Source: JAWOJB01 sp046484325 (lineage in GTDB: Bacteria > Actinomycetota > Acidimicrobiia > Spongiisociales > ZC4RG35). From it: DNA of 25,054 bases. The notes below the pieces were generated by a model. That model did not search any database. It was not told the DNA's origin and saw only the letters and a program-made list of their open reading frames with translations. Shown here in pieces: positions 16,020-22,296 of the stretch. The stretch is taken from contig JAWOJB010000090.1 in the NCBI GenBank assembly GCA_046484325.1, positions 1-25,054 on the forward strand, given 5' to 3'. Numbering within the stretch: the stretch's first letter is position 1; every line of letters begins with the position of its first letter. Made by a program: the position numbers and the translations under genes.

Positions 16020-17742
16020 CGGGGGTGACTCCCAGGCGATGCAGCGCAGCCTCCATCACCTCGGCGAACGCCGGTGCCGCCGCTCGGCCACCCGTCCGGT
16101 ACTCGAACGAAGGGCCGTCGACGACGACGGCGACCACCACCGCCGGATCGTCGACAGGAGCCATCCCCACGAACGAGGCGATGTTGATGCTCGTGTAGGT
16201 GCCGTCCGGTCCCACCTTCGACGCGGTGCCGGTCTTGCCACCGACCCGATACCCCGGCACGTCTGCGCCGGTCCCGGTTCCCTCGAGCACGACTTCGGCC
16301 AGCAATTGACGCAGCGTCCATGCCACACCCTGGTCCACCACCCGGCGTCGCTCAGGCTCGAAGGGTGTGGTCTCTCCCTCGCCGTCGATCTGCGCTGCGA
16401 CCAGGTGCGGCTGCACCCACTCGCCGTCGTTGGCGATGGCGGCATATGCCGCCGCCACCTGCAAAGGGGTGACCGCCACTCGATACCCGATGGAAGCCGA
16501 AGCCAGATCGGTGACGATCCGAGGGTCGAGATCCACGATCCCGCTCGTCTCGCCGGAGAAGTCGACCCCGGTCCTGGTCCCGAATCCGAAGGCCCGCGCA
16601 TAGTCCTCGAAGAGTCCGGGGGCGAACTGCTGTGCGATCTTGATCGTCCCGACGTTGGAAGACTCCCGGAACACCTCGGCCACGGTCATGTCCCGGGTCG
16701 GGTGGCGGAGGAAGTCCCGATAGCAGCCGTAGATCTCGTCGTCGTCTCTGACACAGGCCTTGGGCCGGACCTCGTGCTCCCACGAGACCTGAGGAACGAC
16801 ATCGCCTACCCGCGCCGTCCCGCTGTCGAGGGCCGCTGCGAACGTGATCAGCTTCATCGTCGAGCCCGGCTCATAGAGGCCGCGCACGGCGAAGTTCGAG
16901 AACCCGGACCCGTCCTCAGACCGCCGGGCGGTCGGGTCGTACGACGGGGCCCCTGCGAGCGCCAGGATCTCACCCGTCTCCGGCTCGAGCACGACGATCC
17001 AGCATTGGGCGGCCCCCGTCCGCTCGAGCGTGGTCCGGCAGGTCTGCTCCGCCACGTACTGGAGGGGCAGGTCGATGGTCGTGACGAGGTCGAGCCCGGG
17101 GACGGCCGGCCGGATCTCCCTCCTGCCCTGGGGGATTGGACGACCGCGCAGGTCGCGCTCGAAGACCAGCTCTCCGGGCGTGCCGGTGAGAGCCTCGTCG
17201 TAGGCGAACTCGAGGCCCTCGACACCCTTGCCGTCGATGTCGACCACCCCGACGACCTGTCCGGCGACCGAGCCCGCCGGGTACACACGAGTCGCCTCGG
17301 GGTGGGTGTAGATACCCGCCAGCCCCAGGTCCATCACCTGCTGGACGAGGGCATGGTCGACCTGCCGCCGGATGTACACGAATCGGGAGTCGCTCCGGAA
17401 CTGCTCGAGCAGCTCGACCGGATCGCGACCGGCCATGACCGCGATCTGCTGGGCGGCGAAGACCGGGTCCTCGATCTCGGGTGGCACCGCATAGATGCTC
17501 TCCGCCTCCACCGTGAGGGCCAGCGGATCACCGTTCCGGTCGAAGACCTTGCCTCGCTCGGGTGCCACCTGCCGGGTCACCAATCGCTGATCCAGGCCCA
17601 TGGCGGCGAAGTCGGCAGCCTGCACGACCTGAACCTGGAACAGGCGAGCGGCCAATCCGCCGAACATCAACACGAGGGTGATGCCGAGCAGTCCGAGCCG
17701 CACGGCACCCGGGGCGGGACGCCGTGGTCGCCGTGGCGCCAC
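16006..17742 (-). CDS. ftsI: Septal D,D-transpeptidase FtsI (PBP3, class B)
   Basis: A class B penicillin-binding protein of 578 aa that crosslinks septal peptidoglycan. It has a short basic N-terminus, one membrane anchor (about residues 13-38, VRLGLLGITLVLMFGGLAA), a PBP dimerisation domain (RGKVFDRNGDPLALTV) and a transpeptidase domain. The domain has the three penicillin-binding motifs: STMK at 294-297, SSN at 361-363 and KTGT at 503-506. No PASTA domain follows. The start is GTG 17742 with GAGG 6 bases upstream. It is the first start after an in-frame TAA at 17748-17746, and the same frame upstream is open back to an ATG that overlaps the ftsL stop; see the separate entry. The 80-bp gap to ftsL is unusual in this otherwise overlapping operon. 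Confidence 0.96.
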   Translation of the reverse strand: MAPRRPRRPAPGAVRLGLLGITLVLMFGGLAARLFQVQVVQAADFAAMGLDQRLVTRQVAPERGKVFDRNGDPLALTVEAESIYAVPPEIEDPVFAAQQIAVMAGRDPVELLEQFRSDSRFVYIRRQVDHALVQQVMDLGLAGIYTHPEATRVYPAGSVAGQVVGVVDIDGKGVEGLEFAYDEALTGTPGELVFERDLRGRPIPQGRREIRPAVPGLDLVTTIDLPLQYVAEQTCRTTLERTGAAQCWIVVLEPETGEILALAGAPSYDPTARRSEDGSGFSNFAVRGLYEPGSTMKLITFAAALDSGTARVGDVVPQVSWEHEVRPKACVRDDDEIYGCYRDFLRHPTRDMTVAEVFRESSNVGTIKIAQQFAPGLFEDYARAFGFGTRTGVDFSGETSGIVDLDPRIVTDLASASIGYRVAVTPLQVAAAYAAIANDGEWVQPHLVAAQIDGEGETTPFEPERRRVVDQGVAWTLRQLLAEVVLEGTGTGADVPGYRVGGKTGTASKVGPDGTYTSINIASFVGMAPVDDPAVVVAVVVDGPSFEYRTGGRAAAPAFAEVMEAALHRLGVTPDAPE

Positions 17743-17745
17743 GGG

Positions 17746-17826
17746 TTACCTCGGGCGCCGGAGTGCTCCGCCGGGCCCTCGAATGACGACGGCCCACCCG
17801 GCTCCAGCGCAGGCTCGGGGGTTCAT
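17746..17826 (-). CDS. 26-codon ORF between ftsL and ftsI, in frame with ftsI (leader peptide or broken ftsI N-terminus)
   Basis: The ATG at 17826 overlaps the ftsL stop as ATGA, the same coupling used at most junctions in this operon. The ORF reads MNPRACAGAGWAVVIRGPGG then ALRRPR and stops at TAA, two codons before the ftsI GTG and in the same frame. It fills the whole ftsL-ftsI gap. GC at third positions is about 72%, lower than in the neighbouring genes but not AT-rich. It could be a translated leader, a remnant of an older, longer ftsI N-terminus cut by the TAA, or chance. No known family is recognised. Confidence 0.35.
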   Translation of the reverse strand: MNPRACAGAGWAVVIRGPGGALRRPR

Positions 17827-18227
17827 GGCAAGTCGGCCGCGAGGCGGTCGATCTCCGCCCAGCGCGGGTCTTCGATGTCGGATCGAATGGTGATGCCCGC
17901 CACGAGTAGCTGTTCGGGCGAGTCCGGGTAGACCATGCCCATCTGGGTTGCCAGCGGGGCGACCCGGGCGGGGTTCTCGAGTCGGGCGATCTCCACCCGG
18001 AGCAGGGTGTTGCGGTCTGCGGCCTCTGAGATCGACCGTTCGAGCTCGGAGAGCCGGAACGCCCCGTCGTCGAGCGCGGTACGCGAGAACGCCAGACCGA
18101 AGATGGCCGCGATCGCGACGAGCGAGAACACCATCCAGGGGGCAACGTGGATCCTGCGGGTCCGACGTCCCTCCAGCACCCGCAGGTTGCGGTGGGAGCG
18201 TTGGGCCCGGATCGGTCGGGCCGTCAT
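17823..18227 (-). CDS. ftsL: FtsL-like bitopic division protein
   Basis: A 134-aa protein with a strongly basic cytoplasmic N-terminus (RAQRSHRNLRVLEGRRTRRI), one membrane segment (about residues 31-49, APWMVFSLVAIAAIFGLAF) and a predicted periplasmic coiled coil (LSELERSISEAADRNTLLRVEIARLENPARVAPLA). This is the FtsL architecture, and the place between rsmH and ftsI is the FtsL position. Sequence conservation in the family is low, so the name rests mainly on topology and context. The ATG at 18227 overlaps the rsmH stop as ATGA. The C-terminal extension after MGMVYPDSPEQL is about 30 residues. Confidence 0.88.
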   Translation of the reverse strand: MTARPIRAQRSHRNLRVLEGRRTRRIHVAPWMVFSLVAIAAIFGLAFSRTALDDGAFRLSELERSISEAADRNTLLRVEIARLENPARVAPLATQMGMVYPDSPEQLLVAGITIRSDIEDPRWAEIDRLAADLP

Positions 18228-19141
18228 GCCGCCACCCTCTCCGCCGCCCGCAGCCGCGCCGACCGCGCCCGAGGGTTGGCGTCCACCTCCGCCCGGGATG
18301 GCCGCATCGGGGACCGGGTGAGGATCTTCAGTTCGGCCACCGTGCCGCAGCCACACACCGGCAGCTCGGGCGGGCACGTGCAGCCGGTCGCTCCGGCGGC
18401 GAAGCGGCGCTTGACGATTCGATCCTCCAGCGAGTGGTAGGCAATGGCGACACACCGGCCGCCGGGCCGGAGTCGCTCCAGGCCGGCCTCGAGACCGTCC
18501 GCCACAGCCGACAACTCGTCGTTGACGGCGATCCTCAGCGCCTGGAAGGTCTTGCGGGCAGGATGCCCGCGCCGACGGTCTCGGGCCGGGATCGCCGAGG
18601 CGACCACCTCGGCGAGATGGACGGTGTCCCGGATCGGCCGGTTGGCCACGATGGCCGCTGCCACCCGCCGGGCGGAGGGCTCCTCGCCATACCGTCGGAT
18701 GATGCCGGCGAGCTCGTCGGCGGCGCGGCTGTTCACGAGCTCGTCGGCCGTGAGGGCCTGGGCCGGGTCCATCCGCATGTCGAGGGGACCCGAGAGCCGA
18801 TACGAGAACCCACGGCGGCTCTCGTCGAGTTGGTGGCCGGACACGCCGAAGTCGAACACGACGGCAGCGATGTCACCGATGCCCGCTTTGTCGAGCAGGT
18901 CGGCGAGATGGCGGAAGTCCCCGGCGAGGAAGGTCACCCCCTCGACCACCTCCCGGTGGGCGTCGGGGTCCCGATCGATGCCGATCATCCTCACTCGCTC
19001 TCCCATCGCCTCCATCACTCTCTTCGTGTGCCCGCCGCCGCCATATGTGGCGTCGACGACCACGCCCTCCACGACGGGCCGCAGCAACGCCACGACCTCG
19101 TCGGCCATCACCGGCCGGTGGTATTCCCGGGGCCGGTTCAT
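18224..19141 (-). CDS. rsmH: 16S rRNA (cytosine-1402-N4) methyltransferase RsmH
   Basis: An AdoMet-dependent methyltransferase (formerly MraW) of 305 aa that methylates C1402 of 16S rRNA. Family motifs are YHRPVMADEV, the AdoMet loop DATYGGGGHT (residues 30-39), FDFGVSGHQLDESRRGFSY, GPLDMRMD, RKTFQALRIAVNDEL, YHSLEDRIVKRRF and the C-terminal Cys pair segment CTCPPELPVCGCG. Slight departures are DFGVSGHQLD where DLGVSSPQLD is common and the Y in DATYGGGG. I chose ATG 19141, which starts MNRPREYH and has a GGGGGG ribosome-site-like run 6 bases upstream; an in-frame GTG at 19165 would add 8 residues. Its ribosome site lies in one arm of a 13-bp inverted repeat. Confidence 0.96.
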   Translation of the reverse strand: MNRPREYHRPVMADEVVALLRPVVEGVVVDATYGGGGHTKRVMEAMGERVRMIGIDRDPDAHREVVEGVTFLAGDFRHLADLLDKAGIGDIAAVVFDFGVSGHQLDESRRGFSYRLSGPLDMRMDPAQALTADELVNSRAADELAGIIRRYGEEPSARRVAAAIVANRPIRDTVHLAEVVASAIPARDRRRGHPARKTFQALRIAVNDELSAVADGLEAGLERLRPGGRCVAIAYHSLEDRIVKRRFAAGATGCTCPPELPVCGCGTVAELKILTRSPMRPSRAEVDANPRARSARLRAAERVAA

Positions 19142-19142
19142 G

Positions 19143-19220
19143 GCCAGCCCCCCGGGCGCTGGCACCGAGTGGAAGCGGGCGGAGTCAGGGGCCTTCCAAC
19201 TTGGTAACCGGGGGGCTGGC
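19143..19220 (-). repeat. 13-bp perfect inverted repeat between mraZ and rsmH, masking the rsmH ribosome site
   Basis: The arms are GCCAGCCCCCCGG at 19143-19155 (plus strand) and CCGGGGGGCTGGC at 19208-19220, exact reverse complements with a 52-nt loop. In the transcript the first arm comes 29 nt after the mraZ stop, and the second arm contains the G-run that would serve as Shine-Dalgarno, ending one base before the rsmH ATG. A GC-rich 13-bp stem would hide the start site. It could also act as a terminator or attenuator, but no U-run follows. Confidence 0.7.
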
Positions 19221-19249
19221 GATGAATCGGACCGCTCACCGCCGAGGAG

Positions 19250-19684
19250 TCATTCGCTCTGGGGCACCTCCTCGTCGTCGTCTTCGAGGAAGGCCTCGTC
19301 GCCGGCGGCCCGGTCGCTCTCGTACGACGAGACGTTCCAGAGCTCGACGTGGTCGTAGACACCGAGGACCACGACCTCGCTCCCCGACTCGAGGGAGGCG
19401 TAGCCCCGGAGCTCGGGCTTGACGAGCAGGCGTCCGGTCTTGTCGAGCGACTGCTCGTCGGCGCTGGCGAAAAACGTTCGGGCGAACTGGCGGCCGGCAC
19501 GGTTCTGGGGACGGTGCATCGCATCGGCTGCCTTCTGCTCCCACGTGGCCCGGGGGAACACGACCAGCTGGCCGTCCTGGCCCTTGGTCACGATGCAGGA
19601 GTCGGTGAGTCGCTCGCGAAACCGGGACGGCATCACGACGCGGCCCTTGCCGTCGAGCGTGTGGACGTCCTCGCCGAGGAACAC
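19250..19684 (-). CDS. mraZ: Transcriptional regulator MraZ
   Basis: A 144-aa DNA-binding protein with two tandem SpoVT/AbrB-like domains that controls the dcw operon; family members bind direct TGGG-containing repeats upstream of their own gene. The first repeat has FLGEDVHTLDGKGRVVMPSRFRE, the second SLDKTGRLLVKPELRGYASL, each with the DxKGR-like core. The C-terminus is acidic (FLEDDDEEVPQSE). The start is GTG 19684 (VFLGED aligned to the usual MFLGEY), with GAGGGG 11 bases upstream, a rather long spacing. A short out-of-frame ATG at 19707, 10 bases after GGAGG, overlaps the start region. It is the first gene of the dcw operon, about 40 nt behind the predicted transcript start. Confidence 0.95.
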   Translation of the reverse strand: MFLGEDVHTLDGKGRVVMPSRFRERLTDSCIVTKGQDGQLVVFPRATWEQKAADAMHRPQNRAGRQFARTFFASADEQSLDKTGRLLVKPELRGYASLESGSEVVVLGVYDHVELWNVSSYESDRAAGDEAFLEDDDEEVPQSE

Positions 19685-19732
19685 GATGTCTCGATCCCCT
19701 CTCGCATGCCGGTTGGTCCTCCGTGAGGCGCC

Positions 19733-19761
19733 ACTATGGCCCACATCATGCCACTTGTCAA
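19733..19761 (-). promoter_or_regulatory. mraZ (dcw operon) promoter
   Basis: On the minus strand the -35 box is a perfect TTGACA (19761-19756), the spacer is exactly 17 bp and the -10 box is CATAGT (19738-19733). This is the best sigma-70-type promoter in the window and points straight at mraZ. Transcription would start near 19726, leaving a leader of about 42 nt. Confidence 0.7.
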
Positions 19762-19794
19762 CACTTTGCCCCACAATTGGGCCCAACGGCCCCA
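19739..19794 (-). promoter_or_regulatory. Candidate MraZ operator (TGGG repeats over the promoter)
   Basis: On the minus strand TGGGG begins at 19794, TGGGC at 19785, TGGGG at 19773 and TGGGC at 19743. The sites at 19773 and 19743 are in 10-bp phase with degenerate copies TGTTG (19763) and TGGCA (19753), giving a TGNNN-N5 pattern across the -35 box and spacer. The known MraZ box is several TGGGN repeats spaced 10 bp, so this fits partly; the 19794/19785 copies are out of phase. A 10-bp palindrome TTGGGCCCAA lies at 19777-19786. Confidence 0.45.
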
Positions 19795-19797
19795 CGG

Positions 19798-19845
19798 GAG
19801 ACGTGAGACGTGAGACGTGAGACGTGAGACGTGAGACGTGAGACG
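19798..19845. repeat. Heptamer tandem repeat (ACGTGAG)x6
   Basis: Six uninterrupted exact copies of ACGTGAG span 19801-19842, with partial units on both sides (GAG before, ACG after). The tract sits in the gap between the HNH gene stop (19849) and the dcw promoter. The unit length of 7 means copy-number changes would not alter any gene frame here. It is not a CRISPR array because there are no spacers. Confidence 0.95.
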
Positions 19846-19848
19846 GCT

Positions 19849-20352
19849 CTACGCCGAGTCGGCCAGCAGGTACGGGTGCCAGGTGGGGTCGAGAGAGAAT
19901 CCCGCGCTGGCGAAGATCCACCCGTAGCGGAGGGGTGCTCCGGGCTTGCCGGTCAGCGAGAGCCCAGCCTCGCCAGGTAGACGGTCGCCCTTGCGCACGT
20001 TGCAGCGCCGGCAACAGGCGACGACGTTGTCCCAGGTGTGCCCCCCACCCCGCGATCTGGGCAGCACGTGATCGATGGACTCGGCCTGGGCACCGCAGTA
20101 CTGGCATCGGTGTCCGTCCCTGCCGAACACCGCCCGGCGCGTCACCGGTACCACCCGGTGAAAGGGAACGTGGACGAAAGCGGTGAGCTTCACGACGGAG
20201 GGCACCTCGAACGTGACGTGTTCGGAATACCAGCGCTCGTCCCGGGCTGCGACCACGACCGCCTTGCCGTGGAGCACCAGCACCACGGCCCGGCGAGCCG
20301 CCACCACCGACAGCGGCTCATAGCTGGCGTTGAGGACGAGGGCCCTGGACAC
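19849..20352 (-). CDS. HNH endonuclease domain protein
   Basis: A 167-aa protein with a C-terminal HNH nuclease fold: zinc-type Cys pairs CQYCG (C83, C86) and CCRRC (C114, C117), and the catalytic stretch IDHVLPRSRGGGHTWDNVV (H95, N109). The N-terminal part (MSRALVLNASYEPLSVVAARRAVVLVLHGKA) is the conserved region found in a widespread actinobacterial and cyanobacterial stand-alone HNH family of unknown role, with no partner methylase or phage genes nearby. The start is GTG 20352 with GGAGG spaced 5 bases. It lies 54 bp behind the 195-aa gene and is followed by the heptamer repeat. The substrate is not known. Confidence 0.9.
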   Translation of the reverse strand: MSRALVLNASYEPLSVVAARRAVVLVLHGKAVVVAARDERWYSEHVTFEVPSVVKLTAFVHVPFHRVVPVTRRAVFGRDGHRCQYCGAQAESIDHVLPRSRGGGHTWDNVVACCRRCNVRKGDRLPGEAGLSLTGKPGAPLRYGWIFASAGFSLDPTWHPYLLADSA

Positions 20353-20406
20353 GCCTACCTCCGCGACGCCGGGAGCCTACCGCCGAAGGGCGCGGCCGCG
20401 TGCGGG

Positions 20407-20994
20407 TCAGAGTTCGGGAAAGGCGGCGGTCACGGCTCGATGGAGGGCGTGGTGGAGGTCGGACTCGACGATGGCCGCTCCTGCACACGCGGGACCGGCA
20501 GGGTGGAGGAGCACCACCGTCACCACCCGGTATCCCCCGACCCGGTCCAGTTCGATCCCGCCCACCTCCGGTGCGGCGCTCCCCCACCAGGCAGCCACCG
20601 CCTCGGCCATGGCGGCGGCGGCGCCGCGGCGGGTCGCCTCGGCTCGCCGGATCACCGCCCGCCCAGCTCCCGCCAGCCTCACCTCGAGGCCCTCGCCGAC
20701 CGGCGTCACCCGTACCTCGACCGGGCCCGGGGCAGATTCGACCGGCTCCTCCCCCGATGGCGGAGCGATCTGGGTCAGAGCGAGCTGCGGCCGGCGCGAC
20801 CGCAGGCCGTAGGCGGCGAGCAGCCGCCGGATCTCGTCGAGCACGAAGCCCTCGTTGGTGCGCTCCGTCAGCCGGACGTGGATCGCCTCGATGCCGCCGT
20901 CGGTCACCTCGAGTCTCACCTCCTCGACCCCGTCGACGGACCGAAGCCTCTCGGCGAGCCCGTTCACCTCGCCCTCCGAGCCCTGCGACGCCAT
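20407..20994 (-). CDS. Conserved-looking protein of unknown function, 195 aa
   Basis: I do not recognise a family. The protein starts MASQGSEGEVNGLAERLRSV; the N-terminal half (DGVEEVRLEVTDGGIEAIHV, then a helix with VLDEIRRLLAAYGL) looks like a beta-alpha-beta regulatory or ACT-like unit, and the second half (VEVRVTPVGEGLEVRLAGAGRAVIRRAEATRRGAA, GYRVVTVVLLHPAGPA) has repeated amphipathic strands. There is no signal peptide or membrane segment. I chose ATG 20994, which overlaps the small upstream gene by 31 bp; the frame is open further upstream but Arg/Pro-rich there, like a shadow. It is probably co-transcribed with its two neighbours. The strand/helix reading is by eye only. Confidence 0.7.
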   Translation of the reverse strand: MASQGSEGEVNGLAERLRSVDGVEEVRLEVTDGGIEAIHVRLTERTNEGFVLDEIRRLLAAYGLRSRRPQLALTQIAPPSGEEPVESAPGPVEVRVTPVGEGLEVRLAGAGRAVIRRAEATRRGAAAAMAEAVAAWWGSAAPEVGGIELDRVGGYRVVTVVLLHPAGPACAGAAIVESDLHHALHRAVTAAFPEL

Positions 20995-21185
20995 GCCAGG
21001 TACGCCACCACGTCGCCGGCCTCGAGCGGATGGTCGGCGCGCCCGTACGCGGTGGCGAGCCGCCAATCGAGATGGGCGGTGGAGGGCAGCGGGAGGAAGG
21101 GGGCCGAGCCCCACCACCGGCGGCGACGGTGGGACCACCACCAGCGCATCGCCTCACCCCACAGGTGAGGGCGACGCAGCACCAT
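20964..21185 (-). CDS. Small Trp/Arg-rich protein of unknown function
   Basis: About 73 aa. The N-terminal half is striking: MRWWWSHRRRRWWGSAPFLP, five Trp and six Arg in twenty residues. The second half reads HLDWRLATAYGRADHPLEAG then DVVAYLAWRRRARRAR. The TAYG-GDVVxYLxW pattern reminds me of small actinobacterial proteins of unknown function seen near wall-synthesis clusters; this is from memory and not checked. The start is unsure: ATG 21185 is preferred, but an in-frame GTG at 21212 is possible. It overlaps the 195-aa gene by 31 bp and is the first gene of the minus-strand run. Confidence 0.65.
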   Translation of the reverse strand: MVLRRPHLWGEAMRWWWSHRRRRWWGSAPFLPLPSTAHLDWRLATAYGRADHPLEAGDVVAYLAWRRRARRAR

Positions 21186-21327
21186 CAGGACCGCATTGCC
21201 CACTCCCAGCACCTCGCTCCCAGCGGCGGGGGCCCGCCGTCGTCATGAGGTTACCCCGGGAACATGCCACGACCAGGGGTCTAGAGTTCCAGATTCACGG
21301 CTCAGGGACGACGATCACGTGGAGACG
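21186..21327. promoter_or_regulatory. Divergent intergenic region between the small-protein operon and moxR
   Basis: A 142-bp gap between divergently transcribed genes must hold promoters for both. On the plus strand TAGAGT at 21282-21287 is a plausible -10 box without a good -35. On the minus strand TAACCT near 21254-21249 is a possible -10. Assignment is weak. Confidence 0.3.
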
Positions 21328-22296
21328 ATGAATCCCGACGAGGTGACGTGGTTCGCCGATCGGTTCGATCGCGTCGCGGCGAACGTCGAACGGGTGATCC
21401 AGGGCAAGCGCGAGTCGATCGAGTTGGTCCTCCTCTGCCTCCTCGCCGAGGGGCACGTCCTCATCGAGGACGTGCCGGGGGTCGGCAAGACGCTGCTGGC
21501 CAAGTCGGTCGCCCGGTCGATCGACTGCAGCTTCAACCGCATCCAGTTCACCCCCGACCTCCTCCCCTCGGATGTGACCGGCGTGTCGGTGTGGGACCGG
21601 CAAGAGAGCACGTTCGTGTTCAAGCCGGGGGCGATCTTCGCCAACATCGTGGTCGGCGACGAGATCAACCGGGCCAGCCCGAAGACCCAGGCCGCTCTGC
21701 TCGAGGCGATGGAAGAGCGCCAGGTGACGGTTGACGGGGTGACCCGACCCCTCCCGCCGCCGTTCATGGTCGTGGCCACCCAGAACCCTCTCGAACACGA
21801 GGGAACCTATCCGTTGCCGGAGGCCCAGCTCGATCGCTTCATGATGAGGGTCTCCCTCGGCTACCCGGCCAGGGAGAAGGAGCTGGAGATGCTCGACACC
21901 CACGGCATTCGGTCGACCTTCCTCGATCTCGAGCCCGTCGTCACCGACGAGGAGGTACGCGCCCTGGTCGACGCCGCCCGCCGGATCCATGTCGCCCCGA
22001 CCGTGCGCTCGTACATCATCGACCTCGTCGACGCCACCCGATCCCACGGTGACGTCCTGCTCGGCGCCTCGCCACGCTCCGCCCTGTACCTCCTGCGGGT
22101 GGCCCGCGCCAGGGCCGGAGCGGCCGGACGCGGGTTTGTCACCCCCGACGACGTCAAGGCGCTGGCACTCCCCGTGCTCGAGCACCGCATGGCGCTGCGC
22201 CCCGAGGCCCAGATGCGGGGCTCCGGACCCGCCGGGGTCGTGACCTCGGTGCTGGGGCACCTCCGGGTCCCCGGCACCGCCCGGGCAGCCCCCTGA
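21328..22296 (+). CDS. MoxR-family AAA+ ATPase
   Basis: A cytoplasmic AAA+ (AAA_3) ATPase of 322 aa, thought to act as a chaperone for partner proteins. Walker A is EDVPGVGKTLLAKS (GVGKT about 51-55), Walker B IVVGDEINRASPKTQ (about 107-121), sensor 1 near VVATQNPLEHEGTYPLPEAQLDRF, and sensor 2 GASPRSALYLLR. The ATG at 21328 gives MNPDEVTWFADRF; GGAG lies only 3 bases upstream, so GTG 21319 remains possible. Its stop shares one base with the DUF58 start (TGATG). MoxR, DUF58 and transglutaminase genes commonly form a module. Confidence 0.93.
   Translation: MNPDEVTWFADRFDRVAANVERVIQGKRESIELVLLCLLAEGHVLIEDVPGVGKTLLAKSVARSIDCSFNRIQFTPDLLPSDVTGVSVWDRQESTFVFKPGAIFANIVVGDEINRASPKTQAALLEAMEERQVTVDGVTRPLPPPFMVVATQNPLEHEGTYPLPEAQLDRFMMRVSLGYPAREKELEMLDTHGIRSTFLDLEPVVTDEEVRALVDAARRIHVAPTVRSYIIDLVDATRSHGDVLLGASPRSALYLLRVARARAGAAGRGFVTPDDVKALALPVLEHRMALRPEAQMRGSGPAGVVTSVLGHLRVPGTARAAP

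Noticed and set aside
15931..17931. A 666-codon open frame on the plus strand opposite ftsI
   Set aside because: The opposite strand has intact STMK, SSN and KTGT motifs; this frame has only low-complexity Arg/Asp/Gly-rich sequence.
19235..19253. Five-codon ORF overlapping the mraZ stop (ATGA)
   Set aside because: Too short to judge and likely chance; the hairpin downstream is the stronger signal.
19639..19707. Short ORF from ATG 19707 with GGAGG 10 bases upstream, overlapping the mraZ start out of frame
   Set aside because: Its peptide is Arg/Ser/Thr-rich shadow sequence and MraZ homology clearly fixes the other frame; an upstream-ORF role cannot be supported from sequence alone.
19798..19845. 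Possible CRISPR or iteron array
   Set aside because: Units are 7 bp with no spacers, and no replication or Cas gene is near; it is a simple tandem repeat.
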